From Pseudoalteromonas rubra (GTDB taxonomy: Bacteria; Pseudomonadota; Gammaproteobacteria; Enterobacterales; Alteromonadaceae): DNA of 64,000 nucleotides. Where the stretch lies: positions 1 through 64,000 of the forward strand of contig NZ_JXYA01000001.1 of assembly GCF_000967655.1 (NCBI RefSeq), given 5' to 3'. A program made the translations under genes and the position numbers. Below, one piece after another: positions 54,278-64,000 of the stretch (the stretch's first letter is position 1; each line of letters starts with the position of its first letter). The notes under the pieces were generated by a model. It worked only from the letters and a program-made list of their open reading frames with translations, was not told the origin of the DNA and did no database searches.

Positions 54278-55338
54278 GAGGGTTCAACCACCTGAGTGAC
54301 GGCCGCGGCCTCGAAGCTGGCCATCTGATAATAAAACGCCAGCGCACTCTGACACAGGGGCAAGGCCAGTGCGGCACCGGTGCCCTCACCGAGCCGCATG
54401 TTCAGGTTAAGCAGCGGCTCAACATTGAGCCAGTTCAGCATCGCCTGATGCCCCTGCTCACCTGAGCAATGGGCAAAAACCATATAATCTTTACACGCAG
54501 GGGCAATCCGATAAGCCAGCATGGCCGCGGCTGTCGCAATAAAACCGTCCACCAGAACGATCTTCTGAGCACGGGCAATCTCCAGCATGGCGCCGACCAT
54601 CTGACATATTTCAAACCCACCTAAACGGCGCAATACTTCACGTGGGTCATGCAATGCCTCACGATGTAATCGCAAAGCCTGCTCGATAAGTTGTTGCTTT
54701 TTCTCTACCACCTCGTTGCTGACGCCGGTGCCTCGCCCGACCGTTTCGGCACTTGTTAGCCCGCTCAGGGCAGAAAAAATGGCCGCCGCGGCGGTGGTAT
54801 TGCCGATCCCCATTTCGCCCAATGCAAATAAGTTAGTGCCTGATGCCAGTGCTGGCTTTACCGCTTCTTGACCTAATGCCAGGCCTTGATCCAACTGCGC
54901 TTCACTCAGTGCTGGTTCAAGGTGCAAAGGTCGGGTGATATTACCAAGACGCTGCGACACCACATTCAGCTCAGGCGCCGGTGGCGTCAAAATACCACAA
55001 TCAATCACACTCAGTTGCCAGCCAAGCTGAGCGCATAAAACATTAATGGCCGCGCCACCAGTGGCAAAGTTAGCCACCATCTGGGCGGTCACTTCACTGG
55101 GTGCAATGGAAACGCCTTCGCCTGCAATGCCATGATCGCCGGCAAAGATCAGCATCTGAGGCCTTACGATATCTGGCCTTTCGCTTTCAAGCTGACTGCG
55201 CTCCATGCCCTGACTTAAAATCGTGACCAGCTGATGTGCCAGCGTTTCAAGCTTGCCCAAAGCGCCCTGAGGCTTAGTCTTCATTTCTATGGTGTGCTGA
55301 ATATGCGTGTCATGCTGGCGGTTGAGTTGTGGGATCAT
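54274..55338 (-). CDS. cobT: nicotinate-nucleotide:dimethylbenzimidazole phosphoribosyltransferase
   Basis: A 354-residue CobT that makes alpha-ribazole phosphate from the lower-ligand base. The motifs GDHGIAGEGVS, GEMGIGNTTAAAA and GRGTGV and the C-terminal GEGTGAAL are present. The start at 55338 has CGGAG six bases before it; a longer frame would overlap btuC and lacks this. Length is near the E. coli enzyme (359). Confidence 0.95.
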   Translation of the reverse strand: MIPQLNRQHDTHIQHTIEMKTKPQGALGKLETLAHQLVTILSQGMERSQLESERPDIVRPQMLIFAGDHGIAGEGVSIAPSEVTAQMVANFATGGAAINVLCAQLGWQLSVIDCGILTPPAPELNVVSQRLGNITRPLHLEPALSEAQLDQGLALGQEAVKPALASGTNLFALGEMGIGNTTAAAAIFSALSGLTSAETVGRGTGVSNEVVEKKQQLIEQALRLHREALHDPREVLRRLGGFEICQMVGAMLEIARAQKIVLVDGFIATAAAMLAYRIAPACKDYMVFAHCSGEQGHQAMLNWLNVEPLLNLNMRLGEGTGAALALPLCQSALAFYYQMASFEAAAVTQVVEPS

Positions 55339-55354
55339 AAAGTCTCCGGTTAGA

Positions 55355-56347
55355 TCAGATGCTGGCGGCACGCTTTTTGGCGATTAACAGCGATAAGAAA
55401 AACACGCTGCCAATCGCTGAGGTGATCACCCCAATCGGCAGCTCCTGATTGTCTATCAGGGTACGGGCAAGTACATCGACCCACAGCATCATGAGTCCAC
55501 CTGATAAGGCCGTCGCTAACATACCCACAGTGCGAACCTGAGAGATAAAAAAGCGCACGATATGGGGGATCATCAGGCCCACAAAGCCGACGCCACCGCA
55601 GGCCGCGACAATCACGGCCGTTAACATCGATGCCAAAATTAACATGCCCAGCCTGAGCCGGTGGACATTCACCCCCAGTGTGACCGCGCTCTCATCTCCA
55701 ACCAGCAGGGCATTCAGGCTGCGGCGCATTAACAGCATCAAAACACAACCGACTAAAACAACCAATGCAGGCAGCCACAACCATTGCCAGTCTGCGCGGC
55801 TGAAACTACCCAGGCTCCAGAATATAATCGCGCTGATGGCTTGCGGATCGCTCCAGTACAACAGCAAACTGGTAAAGGCAGAGAATAAAAAGGTCAAAGC
55901 GACACCCGACAACAACATGTTTTCAACCAGGGCGGTGCCTTTGTGAAAGGCAATCAGCAGCAACAGACCCATTGCCACAGCACTGCCCGCAAACGCGGCA
56001 CCGGACAACGCCAGCGCACTTTGCACACCAAACAGCGCTACCAGCAACACCACACCAAATGAGGCGCCAGAGGAGATGCCAAATAAGTAAGGATCGGCCA
56101 GCGGGTTTCGGGTAACTGTTTGCAAAATAAGCCCGGCAATGGCCAGCCCGGCACCGGCAAAGAATGCCAGTAGGGTGCGGGGTAATCGCAGCTCTACCAC
56201 AATTTTCTGGGTCAGTATGCTGCTATCATAGTTACTCAGTGCCTGCCAGACTTCACCCCAGCTCAGAGATACAGCGCCGACAGACAGCGCACAGAGCAAG
56301 CTGAAGATGCAGGCCAAAATTAGGCCAGGTATCAGCAAAGCCTTCAT
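55355..56347 (-). CDS. btuC: vitamin B12 ABC transporter permease BtuC
   Basis: A 330-residue FecCD-family permease with about ten membrane segments. LRLPRTLLAFFAGAGLAIAG and the coupling-region VGFVGLMIPHIVRF are typical. The start that overlaps the btuD stop by ATGA gives the normal length; the longer frame reading into btuD is not used. It forms the inner-membrane channel with BtuD. Confidence 0.92.
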   Translation of the reverse strand: MKALLIPGLILACIFSLLCALSVGAVSLSWGEVWQALSNYDSSILTQKIVVELRLPRTLLAFFAGAGLAIAGLILQTVTRNPLADPYLFGISSGASFGVVLLVALFGVQSALALSGAAFAGSAVAMGLLLLIAFHKGTALVENMLLSGVALTFLFSAFTSLLLYWSDPQAISAIIFWSLGSFSRADWQWLWLPALVVLVGCVLMLLMRRSLNALLVGDESAVTLGVNVHRLRLGMLILASMLTAVIVAACGGVGFVGLMIPHIVRFFISQVRTVGMLATALSGGLMMLWVDVLARTLIDNQELPIGVITSAIGSVFFLSLLIAKKRAASI

Positions 56348-57141
56348 AACTGATACCCATAATGATAACGAATGTGAGGCACACCCGGTGCACTGCGATG
56401 AAGTCCGGGTACCGTTTCTACTTCGGCACACACCCCAAAAATGTCGCTGAGTAAGTCGGGGGTTATGATATCCAGAGGTGTGCCCTGAGCCACCAGTGTG
56501 CCTTGTGCCAGCACCAGCAACTCATCGCTGAGCGCTGCCGCCAGGTTTAGGTCGTGAAAAGAGGCAATCACAGTCACCCCCATGGCTTTAGCCAGCTCCA
56601 TGATCTGGATCTGGTATTTCACATCGAGATGACTGGTTGGCTCGTCCATTATTAACAGCTCAGGTTGCTGAACCATAGCCCGCGCTATCATTGCTCGTTG
56701 TTTTTCGCCACCGGACAGGGAGTCAAACTGCTGCTGCGCCTTGTGGCTCAGGCCCACACGCTCAATGGCTTCTAAAATACGCAGCTTATCGTCGGCATTG
56801 ACTGTGCTAAAGAGGGTTTTATGTGGTGTGACCCCCATCGCCACCACCTCAAACAGCGCCAGGTTAAACTGACTGGGGATCTCCTGTAAAACAACCGCAA
56901 CCTGACGCGCATAAGCCCGGCGGGGGTAGTCAGACACAGGTTTACCCGCATAGAGAATTTCGCCCTCAGTCTGCTCCCAGTAACGATACAGGCAGCGTAA
57001 TAAGCTGGATTTTCCCGCCCCGTTTGGCCCAATCAGGCCAATAAACTGACCGCGCGCGATAGCAAAATTTAATCCGCTCAGCACAGGCTTATTGCCGAGG
57101 TTCAGGCTCAGGTTGTGTACGGAGATTTGTGGTGAAGTCAT
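56344..57141 (-). CDS. btuD: vitamin B12 ABC transporter ATPase BtuD
   Basis: A 265-residue ABC ATPase. The Walker A GPNGAGKSS, the signature LSGGEKQ, Walker B LLIMDEPT and the H-loop histidine (IASFHDLNLA) are intact. It powers BtuC. It is the first gene after the cobalamin riboswitch. Confidence 0.92.
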   Translation of the reverse strand: MTSPQISVHNLSLNLGNKPVLSGLNFAIARGQFIGLIGPNGAGKSSLLRCLYRYWEQTEGEILYAGKPVSDYPRRAYARQVAVVLQEIPSQFNLALFEVVAMGVTPHKTLFSTVNADDKLRILEAIERVGLSHKAQQQFDSLSGGEKQRAMIARAMVQQPELLIMDEPTSHLDVKYQIQIMELAKAMGVTVIASFHDLNLAAALSDELLVLAQGTLVAQGTPLDIITPDLLSDIFGVCAEVETVPGLHRSAPGVPHIRYHYGYQL

Positions 57142-57199
57142 ACCGCCTCAAATACGGACGGCAGCAGAGCTGGCCACTCGCATTGCTACGACTGGCCTT

Positions 57200-57327
57200 C
57201 TGTACTGACTTAAGTGCGCCCGCTTAAGTGTAGGTATTGGCCTTGGTATCTGGCTTCAGACCAAAAGTCCATTACAGTTGCGGGGACAGCTGAGGGTTTG
57301 CACCTCATTCCCAATGACTGCCAATAC
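57200..57327 (-). promoter_or_regulatory. cobalamin riboswitch
   Basis: On the minus strand the sequence has the core of a cobalamin riboswitch: GGGAATGAGGTGCAAACCC, then AGCTGTCCCCGCAACTGT, then the B12 box GAAGCCAGATACC. The closing stem P1 (GTATTGGC with GCCAATAC) is at 57234-57241 and 57320-57327. Right after it a hairpin, ACTTAAG/CTTAAGT (57208-57229), may serve as the expression platform that hides the btuD ribosome site. It should switch off btuD and the genes after it when adenosylcobalamin is abundant. Confidence 0.93.
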
Positions 57328-57369
57328 AATACGATTCTAGATTTAGTGCCTATTATGAAGTCCAGACGT

Positions 57370-57984
57370 CTAAAACACAACTTTCGGCCAGGCACGACCG
57401 GTGTCATCAAAGAAGACGATTACTTTAATCACTTTGGCATAGCCTATCTCGAGATGAGATAAATGCCTATCAAAGCCCTCTGGTAAACCTAACCAGATCG
57501 CCAGCAACTGTTTAATCACCCCCGCATGGGTAACAATGGCGGTGCTCTGAAATGAGGGCGTTGTTGTGAACTCCTGCCACCAGTCACTTAAGCGTAAGTG
57601 AAATGCTGACATTTGCTCACCGTTTGGTGGCGTATGCTGCCACGGGCTCTGCCAGAAATCCCCAATTCCGGGCGACTGTGTTGACTGCCAGAGCGCCTCA
57701 TAGCTTTGTCCGTCCCAGTCGCCAAAATCCATTTCACTGAGTCTGGGGTCAACCTGGAGTGGCAAACCGGCTGATTCACAAAACGCGCGCGCCACTGTCT
57801 GACACCGCTGCAGCGGAGAGCTAATCACCTGAGCTATCGGATCACACACCTGAAGGCGGGCAAAGACCTGTTCATTACCCGATACGCTTGCCGGCATATC
57901 TGTGCGCCCAAGCAAACGACCGGTTTCAAGTGGCTCACCATGGCGAATAAAGTACAAGGTTTGTTGCATTGGGTTAGGGCTCAT
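57370..57984 (-). CDS. cobC: alpha-ribazole phosphatase family protein
   Basis: A 204-residue histidine-phosphatase protein. The catalytic RHG motif is in FIRHGEP, and the later His in VTHAGVIKQ completes the site. By context it is CobC, removing phosphate from alpha-ribazole phosphate or cobalamin phosphate. It lies upstream of the riboswitch in the same direction, so it is outside its direct reach. Start ATG is the longest one; a second ATG 15 bases on is possible. Confidence 0.85.
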   Translation of the reverse strand: MSPNPMQQTLYFIRHGEPLETGRLLGRTDMPASVSGNEQVFARLQVCDPIAQVISSPLQRCQTVARAFCESAGLPLQVDPRLSEMDFGDWDGQSYEALWQSTQSPGIGDFWQSPWQHTPPNGEQMSAFHLRLSDWWQEFTTTPSFQSTAIVTHAGVIKQLLAIWLGLPEGFDRHLSHLEIGYAKVIKVIVFFDDTGRAWPKVVF

Positions 57985-58005
57985 TTATTCGGGGGCCAGA
58001 AACGC

Positions 58006-58033
58006 AAAAACGCAAGCCTGGGCTTGCGTTTTT
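58006..58033 (-). terminator. terminator after nqrM
   Basis: AAAAACGCAAGCC and GGCTTGCGTTTTT form a perfect 13-bp stem around two bases. It ends nqrM transcription and may also act from the other side. Confidence 0.9.
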
Positions 58034-58048
58034 GATGGAAGCAGCGGA

Positions 58049-58261
58049 TTAAAGAATCTGATTCTCTTTCCACATTTGCTCTTTCTTAAGACGCTTCTTG
58101 CGTTTGTCGCACGGGTCGTCACAATCACAGATCTTGTCGATGCCCATGGAGCCCAGTCCACCACAACTACTGGCCATTGATTTCTTCTGTACTATAACGC
58201 CTACCGCCATCGCAACGGCGATCAACAACAGCAATCCGAAGGTAAGTAAAAATAGTGACAT
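58049..58261 (-). CDS. nqrM: Na+-NQR maturation protein NqrM
   Basis: A 70-residue protein with one N-terminal membrane segment, then a cysteine cluster (SCGGLGSMGIDKICDCDDPC) and a basic end. NqrM is needed for assembly of the iron centre in the membrane part of Na+-NQR. The start at 58261 gives the normal length; an ATG eight codons upstream is less likely. Confidence 0.9.
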   Translation of the reverse strand: MSLFLLTFGLLLLIAVAMAVGVIVQKKSMASSCGGLGSMGIDKICDCDDPCDKRKKRLKKEQMWKENQIL

Positions 58262-58370
58262 CTCAGGCCCCTTTTGCATATTCATCCACAGGTGTGGATG
58301 TGTGACGGTGAATTGTGCTCATTATATAACTAAACGCGCTTAAGTTGAAACGTTCGCAACACAGATCCGC

Positions 58371-59390
58371 TTATAAATAAGGCTTGAATGCGCTGCTGGC
58401 ATACACCTTCAGACCGTCATCACTTTTGCTGATCAAATAGACCGCTAAGTTATGTAACTCGGCGTAGGCTCTGGCACGTTCCGTCCCCATCACGGTTAGC
58501 GCTGTCGCGAGTCCATCAGCCGTCATCGCAGAAGGGTGTAATACCGTCACAGACACCAGATCGTGTTTGACAGGTTTACCCGTACCCGGATCGATCAGGT
58601 GGGTAAAGGTCTCACCATCCATTTCATAAAAAATACGATAATCGCCTGACGTCGCCACACTGTTCTTACCCGGCTCAATCACTTTGTGAATTTGTCTTTG
58701 TCCAACCGGTGCATCTGGCTTCTCAATGGCGATGCGCCAGGGCTCATCACCCGGCTTAGTACCCGACAGTCTCAGCTCGCCGCCAATTTCCACCATATAG
58801 TTCGTGATACCGTGAGACTCGATGAGTTCGGCCACTTTATCTATGCCGTAGCCCTTCGCAGTTGCTGAAAAAGACAGCTCCAGGTGGTCCAGAGTTTTTG
58901 CCAGGCCCGCATCGGTTAAAATGAGCTTATCCAGTCCAATTTCTTCGCGCATCTGCGCCAGCTGTTGATCGGAAGGTCGCTTGGTCGGGCGCTTGTCCGG
59001 GCCAAATCCCCATAAATCAATAAGCGGCCCCATGGTTACATCCAGAGTTTCTGTAGACTGACCCAGGCGAATGGACTCAGCCACCACCTTTCTGAAGTCC
59101 TCACTGACAGGCATGACCTGGTTAGCAGCCAGGCGATTGAACTGGTTGATCTCTGAATCTGGAATATAGGTCGACATAGATTGATTCACCGCTTTTAGCG
59201 CGGTCTCAACCTCAGTATGTAACTGCTCTTTAGTCAGTGTGCTTTGCTGGGGAAAAGCCTTAATGTTGTAGGTTGTGCCCATTGTACTGCCCTGTAGCAC
59301 AATAGGTTCAGCTGATTTGTTTGCCTGGCCACATGCCACAAGCAGCATGCTCAATAAAAAAACTAAACAAAACTGGCTCTGTCTTAGCAT
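58371..59390 (-). CDS. apbE: FAD:protein FMN transferase
   Basis: ApbE attaches FMN from FAD to threonines of NqrB and NqrC. The 339-residue lipoprotein has a signal with lipobox LLVACG, then GSTMGTTYNI, RLAANQVMPV, VEIGGELR and HLIDPGTGKP. The ATG used has AAGGG nine or ten bases before it; an ATG three codons upstream is close behind the same site. It follows the nqr operon after a terminator-like hairpin, the usual location. Confidence 0.94.
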   Translation of the reverse strand: MLRQSQFCLVFLLSMLLVACGQANKSAEPIVLQGSTMGTTYNIKAFPQQSTLTKEQLHTEVETALKAVNQSMSTYIPDSEINQFNRLAANQVMPVSEDFRKVVAESIRLGQSTETLDVTMGPLIDLWGFGPDKRPTKRPSDQQLAQMREEIGLDKLILTDAGLAKTLDHLELSFSATAKGYGIDKVAELIESHGITNYMVEIGGELRLSGTKPGDEPWRIAIEKPDAPVGQRQIHKVIEPGKNSVATSGDYRIFYEMDGETFTHLIDPGTGKPVKHDLVSVTVLHPSAMTADGLATALTVMGTERARAYAELHNLAVYLISKSDDGLKVYASSAFKPYL

Positions 59391-59451
59391 CAGTGTCATC
59401 CCTTGGAATTCAATTGCCAGTAACCCCCGCTCTGTACGGAGCATTACCCAT

Positions 59452-59486
59452 AAAAAAAGCCCCTCAGCAAAACTGCTAAGGGGCTT
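59452..59486 (-). terminator. terminator after nqrF
   Basis: AAGCCCCT and AGGGGCTT extend to a 13-bp stem with one mismatch around an A-rich loop, followed on the minus strand by a run of T. It ends the nqr operon. Confidence 0.88.
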
Positions 59487-59530
59487 ATATTTTATCTTAA
59501 AAACCACTTTAAGATCATATGTATTTCAGC

Positions 59531-60757
59531 TTAACCACCGAAGTCATCAAGCAGGATGTTTTCATCTTCAACACCCAGGTCTTTCAGCATGTTGATAACC
59601 GCCGCGTTCATCATCGGTGGTCCACACATGTAGAATTCACAGTCTTCTGGTGCTTCATGATCTTTCAGGTAGTTTTCATAAAGTACGTTGTGAATGAAGC
59701 CTGTGTAGCCTTCCCAGTTATCCTCTGGCTGAGGATCGGAAAGTGCAACATGCCACTGGAAGTTATCATTTTCAGCCTGCAGGCCGTCAAAGTCTTCCAC
59801 GTAGAACATTTCACGCTTAGAACGTGCACCGTACCAGAAAGACATCTTACGATCAGAGTTAAGACGCTTAAGCTGGTCGAAAATGTGTGAACGCATTGGC
59901 GCCATACCTGCACCACCACCAACGAAGACCATTTCTGCATTAGTGTCTTTCGCGAAGAATTCACCGAATGGGCCAGAAATCGTGACTTTGTCGCCTTCTT
60001 TCAGTGACCAGATGTACGATGACATCTTACCACAAGGCAGGCTTAGGTTATTAGGCGGCGGAGTTGCGATACGTACGTTCAGCATGATAATGCCGTACTC
60101 TTCTGGGTAGTTCGCCATTGAGTATGCACGGATCGTTTCTTCGTCTACTTTAGACTCCAGCTTGAAGAAGCCAAAACGCTCCCAGTCCGGACGATACTCA
60201 TCAGGAATATCAAAGTCTGCATATTTAACATGGTGTGCAGGCGCTTCAATCTGGATATAACCACCCGCGCGGAAAGGTACAACCTCACCGTCAGGAATAG
60301 CCAGTTTAAGCTCTTTGATGAAGGTTGCTTTGTTATCGTTAGAGATAACAGTACATTCCCACTTCTTCACACCGAAGATTGAATCTTCAACTTCAATCTC
60401 CATGTCTGTTTTAACAGCAACCTGACACGCCAGACGACAGCCTTCACGGGCTTCACCTTTAGTGATGTGATCAAGTTCAGTTGGCAAAATGTCACCACCA
60501 CCAGAGTGAACGTGGACGCGACACTGACCGCATGAACCACCACCACCACAGGCAGATGAAATGAAGATGCCAGCATCAGCCAGTGAGCCTAACAGCTTAC
60601 CGCCTGGTGCAGATTTAATTGCTTTTTCAGGATCGCCATTAATGCCGATCATGATGTCACCGCTAGGTACCAGCTTAGATTTCGCTGCAATGATGATAAG
60701 TACCAACACCACAACGATAGCGATGAACATACTTACACCTAATACAATAGTTTCCAT
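59531..60757 (-). CDS. nqrF: Na+-NQR subunit F (NADH dehydrogenase)
   Basis: A 408-residue subunit that oxidises NADH and passes electrons inward. One membrane segment (about residues 3-25) is followed by a [2Fe-2S] domain with [14 protein letters not shown], then FAD- and NADH-binding domains with RAYSMANYP and [15 protein letters not shown]. Last gene of the operon. Confidence 0.97.
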   Translation of the reverse strand: METIVLGVSMFIAIVVVLVLIIIAAKSKLVPSGDIMIGINGDPEKAIKSAPGGKLLGSLADAGIFISSACGGGGSCGQCRVHVHSGGGDILPTELDHITKGEAREGCRLACQVAVKTDMEIEVEDSIFGVKKWECTVISNDNKATFIKELKLAIPDGEVVPFRAGGYIQIEAPAHHVKYADFDIPDEYRPDWERFGFFKLESKVDEETIRAYSMANYPEEYGIIMLNVRIATPPPNNLSLPCGKMSSYIWSLKEGDKVTISGPFGEFFAKDTNAEMVFVGGGAGMAPMRSHIFDQLKRLNSDRKMSFWYGARSKREMFYVEDFDGLQAENDNFQWHVALSDPQPEDNWEGYTGFIHNVLYENYLKDHEAPEDCEFYMCGPPMMNAAVINMLKDLGVEDENILLDDFGG

Positions 60758-60777
60758 CGTATAGTTTCCTCGCTACC

Positions 60778-61386
60778 TTAAAGTGAAATACCAGAGAATG
60801 ACAGGAAGCCAAAGCCCATCAGACCTACAGTGATAAAGGTAATACCCAGACCACGTAAACCATCAGGAATATCAGCATACTTCATTTTCTCGCGAAGACC
60901 TGCTAGCAATACGATAGCAAGCGCCCAGCCCACACCAGAACCTAAGCCAAAGATCACTGACTCACCAAAGTTCAGGTTACGCTCAACCATGAAGGATACC
61001 GCACCGAAGATCGCACAGTTAACTGTGATCAAAGGCAGGAAGATACCCAGAGCGTTGTAAAGTGCCGGGAAGAACTTGTCCAGAGTCATCTCAAGGATCT
61101 GTACAAGTGCCGCGATTACACCGATAAATGTCAGGAACTTCAGGAAGCTTAAGTCAGCTTCAGGGAAACCTAACCACTCAAGTGCGCCCGGTGCCAGGAT
61201 AGCGTGATAAACCACGTTGTTGACTGGAACAGCAACGCCCAGTACGAAGATTACCGCAACACCCAGACCGAATGAGGTAGTGACTTTCTTAGATACCGCC
61301 AGGAAAGTACACATCCCCAGGAAGAAAGATAGCGCTAAGTTTTCAACGAAAACCGCTTTTACAAATAAACTAAGATAATGTTCCAT
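60778..61386 (-). CDS. nqrE: Na+-NQR subunit E
   Basis: A 202-residue integral membrane subunit with six segments, of the NqrE/RnfA type. [26 protein letters not shown] at the start contains one of the conserved iron-ligand cysteines and EN motif. Together with NqrD it holds an iron centre. Confidence 0.96.
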   Translation of the reverse strand: MEHYLSLFVKAVFVENLALSFFLGMCTFLAVSKKVTTSFGLGVAVIFVLGVAVPVNNVVYHAILAPGALEWLGFPEADLSFLKFLTFIGVIAALVQILEMTLDKFFPALYNALGIFLPLITVNCAIFGAVSFMVERNLNFGESVIFGLGSGVGWALAIVLLAGLREKMKYADIPDGLRGLGITFITVGLMGFGFLSFSGISL

Positions 61387-61396
61387 CTCTCTCCCC

Positions 61397-62029
61397 TTAT
61401 GCCTTAGCTTCTACTTGGTCTTTCTTCCAAGTACGCAGTACCCAGATGAAGATACCTACTAAGAAGAACGAGCTAAATGGCATAACCAACAGACCCATAG
61501 GCTGGTACCAACCGCCGTTAGAGATCAGTGGCAGTATTTCAACACCGAACAGTGCACCAGCACCGAACAGCTCACGTACAAAGCCAATCGCGATCAGGAC
61601 AACCGAGTAACCAAGACCGTTACCGATACCATCCAGGAATGACATCAGAGGTGGCGACTTCATTGCGTAGGCTTCTGCACGACCCATTACGATACAGTTG
61701 GTAATGATCAGACCAACGAATACCGTCAGTTCTTTTGCCGTGGCATACACAAATGCCTGAAGTACCTGGTCAACAACGATAACCAGAGACGCGATGATGG
61801 TCATCTGAACGATGATCCGCACACTTGACGGAATGTGGTTACGGATCATAGAGATGAACAAGCTTGAGAACGCAGTTACCACAGTCAATGCAATTGACAT
61901 GATCAGTGCGTTTTTCAGGCTTGATGTTACTGCCAGCGCAGAACAGATACCCAGTACTTGCAGTGCAATTGGGTTATTTGCGAAGACAGGTCCAAACAGG
62001 ACTTGCTTCATTTCTTTTGAGTTTGCCAT
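61397..62029 (-). CDS. nqrD: Na+-NQR subunit D
   Basis: A 210-residue membrane subunit with six segments, paralogous to Nqr[21 protein letters not shown] near the start and [16 protein letters not shown] carry the conserved cysteines. Its start overlaps the stop of nqrC by one base. Confidence 0.96.
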   Translation of the reverse strand: MANSKEMKQVLFGPVFANNPIALQVLGICSALAVTSSLKNALIMSIALTVVTAFSSLFISMIRNHIPSSVRIIVQMTIIASLVIVVDQVLQAFVYATAKELTVFVGLIITNCIVMGRAEAYAMKSPPLMSFLDGIGNGLGYSVVLIAIGFVRELFGAGALFGVEILPLISNGGWYQPMGLLVMPFSSFFLVGIFIWVLRTWKKDQVEAKA

Positions 62030-62775
62030 TAGTTCAATGCCCCTTCACGTACTTTCGCAAGGAATGGACCAAACGCATCGTCGCCTGTCCAGAACTTAAA
62101 TGTATTTTCAACACCGTTAGACGTTAACGTTGCACCAGACAGACCATCTACTTTATGCACATCGTTACCTGCGGTGCCTTTCACTACGTCGATTGGTAGC
62201 TTTTTGCCTTCCCAGGTTGCAGTCCACTTAGGATTCTGGATTTCACCACCCAGACCCGCAGTTTCAGTGTGCTGGTAGAATTTGATTGCCTGAATGGTTT
62301 CACCATCCAAATCCAATGCTACGAAGCCGTACATGATACCCCAAAGACCATAACCCTGAATTGGCAGGATCACAGACTCATATTTACCGTTGCTGTTCTT
62401 TGCAAGGTAAACCGGAGACTCAGTCGTCATACGCTGAACGCCTGCAATGTCTTCCTCTTTAGGAAGCGCCACACTGCGCTCTGCATCGAACTTAGTCATA
62501 GTGAAATCGAATGAGTTAGGATCTGTGTCTACAAACTCACCGGTGTTCATGTCTACAACGCGTGCATCGATCACTTGATTGTAGGTTTCTGACACGTTTT
62601 CAACGTTCTCAACGCCAGCAGCCGCCAAAATGTTGCGCTGCACGTCTTCGATTTTGTTTGCCTGCTGCAGTGGGCGAAGCTGTACTGCCGCAAAAGATAC
62701 GACAACCGCACACACTAAACATAGGCCAACAACAACGCCTAGCGTTTTGCCGATAGATTCATTGTTACTAGACAC
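62029..62775 (-). CDS. nqrC: Na+-NQR subunit C
   Basis: A 248-residue periplasm-facing FMN-binding subunit with one N-terminal membrane segment. The covalent FMN threonine lies in [13 protein letters not shown] near residue 220, the target of ApbE. Its start overlaps the nqrB stop by eight bases. Confidence 0.97.
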   Translation of the reverse strand: MSSNNESIGKTLGVVVGLCLVCAVVVSFAAVQLRPLQQANKIEDVQRNILAAAGVENVENVSETYNQVIDARVVDMNTGEFVDTDPNSFDFTMTKFDAERSVALPKEEDIAGVQRMTTESPVYLAKNSNGKYESVILPIQGYGLWGIMYGFVALDLDGETIQAIKFYQHTETAGLGGEIQNPKWTATWEGKKLPIDVVKGTAGNDVHKVDGLSGATLTSNGVENTFKFWTGDDAFGPFLAKVREGALN

Positions 62776-63967
62776 GTGCTAATCTCCTCTTCACATTTGA
62801 CTGCACAACCATGTGGTCGAAAAGTGGTGCGAACAGGTTTGCGAATAGAATTGCCAACATCATACCCTCTGGGTATGCCGGGTTAACAACACGGATAAGC
62901 ACAACCATTACACCAATCAATGCACCATATGCCCACTTACCTTTGTCTGTGAAAGACGCAGATACCGGGTCGGTTGCCATGAAGAACATACCGAATGCAA
63001 AACCACCCAGTACTAAGTGCCAGTGCCAAGGCATAGCAAATACTGTGTTAGTGTCTGAGCCGATCATGTTTAGTAGCATAGACATCACAACCATACCCAG
63101 GAAAGTACCCAGGACGATGCGCCACGATGCGATACGAACATAAATCAGGAACAAACCACCAATCATGATAGCCAGTGTAGAGGTTTCACCTACTGAACCT
63201 TGAATAAAGCCGTAGAATGCGTTCCACCACAGTACCATGTTGTCATAATCAAGCGCGCCTGTTGCAGCCTGACCCAGGTAAGTTGCACCTGAGAAAGAGT
63301 CTACCGCTGTCCACACTGTGTCACCTGAGATGTCACCAGGGTATGCGAAGAACAGGAATGCACGACCAGCCAGTGCCGGGTTCAGGAAGTTACGGCCTGT
63401 ACCACCGAATACTTCTTTAGCCACTACCACACCGAAGGTGATACCTAGTGCAACTTGCCACAGCGGGATCGTTGCAGGCAGGATCAGGGCAAACAGTACC
63501 GATGTTACGAAGAAACCTTCATTTACTTCGTGCTTACGCACTGAAGCAAATAATACTTCCCAGAAACCACCAACGATAAATACAGTCGCATAAATAGGCA
63601 GAAAGAAACAGGCCCCGTAGAACATCTTCGCGCCCCAGCCAGAGTCGGCCGTAAGCTCACCGCCAAACAGCTGGAAAAGTGCCGCCTGCCAAGTGTTTGC
63701 AATTTCAAAACCATTGCCCAGCGCGATAGCTGCCTGGTGACCAATGTTGAACATACCAAAGAACATAGCTGGGAATGTCGCCATCCAAACTAAGATCATG
63801 ATACGTTTCAGGTCGATATTATCACGTACGTGAGTGCCGCCTTTGTTGACATAACCTGGCGTGTAGAAAACAGTTGCAACTGCTTCGTACAGGGCATACC
63901 ACTTCTCGTGTTTACCACCAGGTTCAAAGTGAGGTTCAATGTCTTCTAAAAATTTCTTTAAGGCCAT
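62768..63967 (-). CDS. nqrB: Na+-NQR subunit B
   Basis: A 399-residue integral membrane subunit with about ten segments and the covalent FMN site in [12 protein letters not shown] near residue 230. It carries the sodium pathway. AAGGAAGG, within the end of nqrA, serves as its ribosome site. Confidence 0.97.
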   Translation of the reverse strand: MALKKFLEDIEPHFEPGGKHEKWYALYEAVATVFYTPGYVNKGGTHVRDNIDLKRIMILVWMATFPAMFFGMFNIGHQAAIALGNGFEIANTWQAALFQLFGGELTADSGWGAKMFYGACFFLPIYATVFIVGGFWEVLFASVRKHEVNEGFFVTSVLFALILPATIPLWQVALGITFGVVVAKEVFGGTGRNFLNPALAGRAFLFFAYPGDISGDTVWTAVDSFSGATYLGQAATGALDYDNMVLWWNAFYGFIQGSVGETSTLAIMIGGLFLIYVRIASWRIVLGTFLGMVVMSMLLNMIGSDTNTVFAMPWHWHLVLGGFAFGMFFMATDPVSASFTDKGKWAYGALIGVMVVLIRVVNPAYPEGMMLAILFANLFAPLFDHMVVQSNVKRRLARV

Positions 63968-63968
63968 T

Positions 63969-64000
63969 TTAACCTTCCTTCTCGATTGTAGTCAGGCAAT
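63969..64000 (-). CDS. nqrA: Na+-NQR subunit A, last nine codons
   Basis: On the minus strand, one base before the nqrB start, the codons for CLTTIEKEG end in TAA. The order nqrA-nqrB and the close spacing make this the end of nqrA; the gene continues beyond the window. Confidence 0.75.
   Translation of the reverse strand, partial: CLTTIEKEG

Overview
The window looks like a chromosomal segment of a marine gammaproteobacterium of the Alteromonadales, most probably Pseudoalteromonas or a close relative. This is an inference from gene content and order: a sodium-pumping NADH:quinone reductase operon (nqr), a sodium-driven flagellar stator (pomAB) beside xseB-ispA-dxs, a glutamine/leucine tRNA cluster beside ubiF and miaB-ybeZ-ybeY-ybeX-lnt, trmN6 divergent from srmB, and yaaA near tal. 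Most of the window is core genome.

Layout. 1-1074: tRNA-Gln and tRNA-Leu genes with broken tRNA-Leu copies and four 80-bp tandem units that each carry a degenerate tRNA-Leu 5' half. 1208-8184: ubiF on the minus strand, then the miaB-lnt group. 8403-12015: a small HTH/acetyltransferase operon, then an inserted-looking segment with a secreted discoidin/fibrinogen-like protein, bounded by copies of the acetyltransferase 3' end. 12015-23308: a short-chain dehydrogenase, a tricorn-like protease, an Lrp-type regulator divergent from putA, an aromatic amino acid permease and a lipoprotein. 23491-29344: a membrane protein with a tiny upstream ORF, pomAB, and xseB-ispA-dxs. 29697-29927: a lone double-glycine-leader peptide gene, a candidate RiPP precursor. 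30271-31954: deoC-deoD behind a leader with long inverted repeats. 32657-37841: three tandem phage-tail-collar paralogues followed by a large secreted fibre with a collagen-like stretch, a tail-fibre-like motif, a discoidin-like domain and a fibrinogen-like domain. 38282-41250: an XRE regulator, a HEAGH-motif protein, trmN6 and srmB. 41420-45305: an ATP-grasp ligase, a DUF1704/QEGLA metallopeptidase and an unknown protein. 45277-49299: an MFS transporter, a lipoprotein, yaaA, a possible small gene, tal and a DUF3545 gene. 49345-57984: ung, then a cobalamin uptake and nucleotide-loop assembly operon (btuFCD, cobO, cobQ, cobU, cobS, cobT, cobC) with a cobalamin riboswitch before btuD. 58049-64000: nqrM, apbE and nqrFEDCB, plus the last codons of nqrA.

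How the parts fit. Nqr exports sodium ions, which PomAB can use for flagellar rotation. ApbE attaches FMN to NqrB and NqrC, and NqrM supports Nqr maturation, so the right end is one functional unit. The B12 genes form an overlapping, riboswitch-controlled operon for corrinoid uptake and completion. putA, its likely Lrp-type regulator, a large protease and an amino acid permease suggest growth on peptides and amino acids.

The least explained parts are the tRNA-half repeats, the two related secreted fibres and the collar trio, the orphan RiPP-like precursor, the ATP-grasp/DUF1704 gene set and the deoC leader. All calls come from reading the sequence; no database search or folding program was run.
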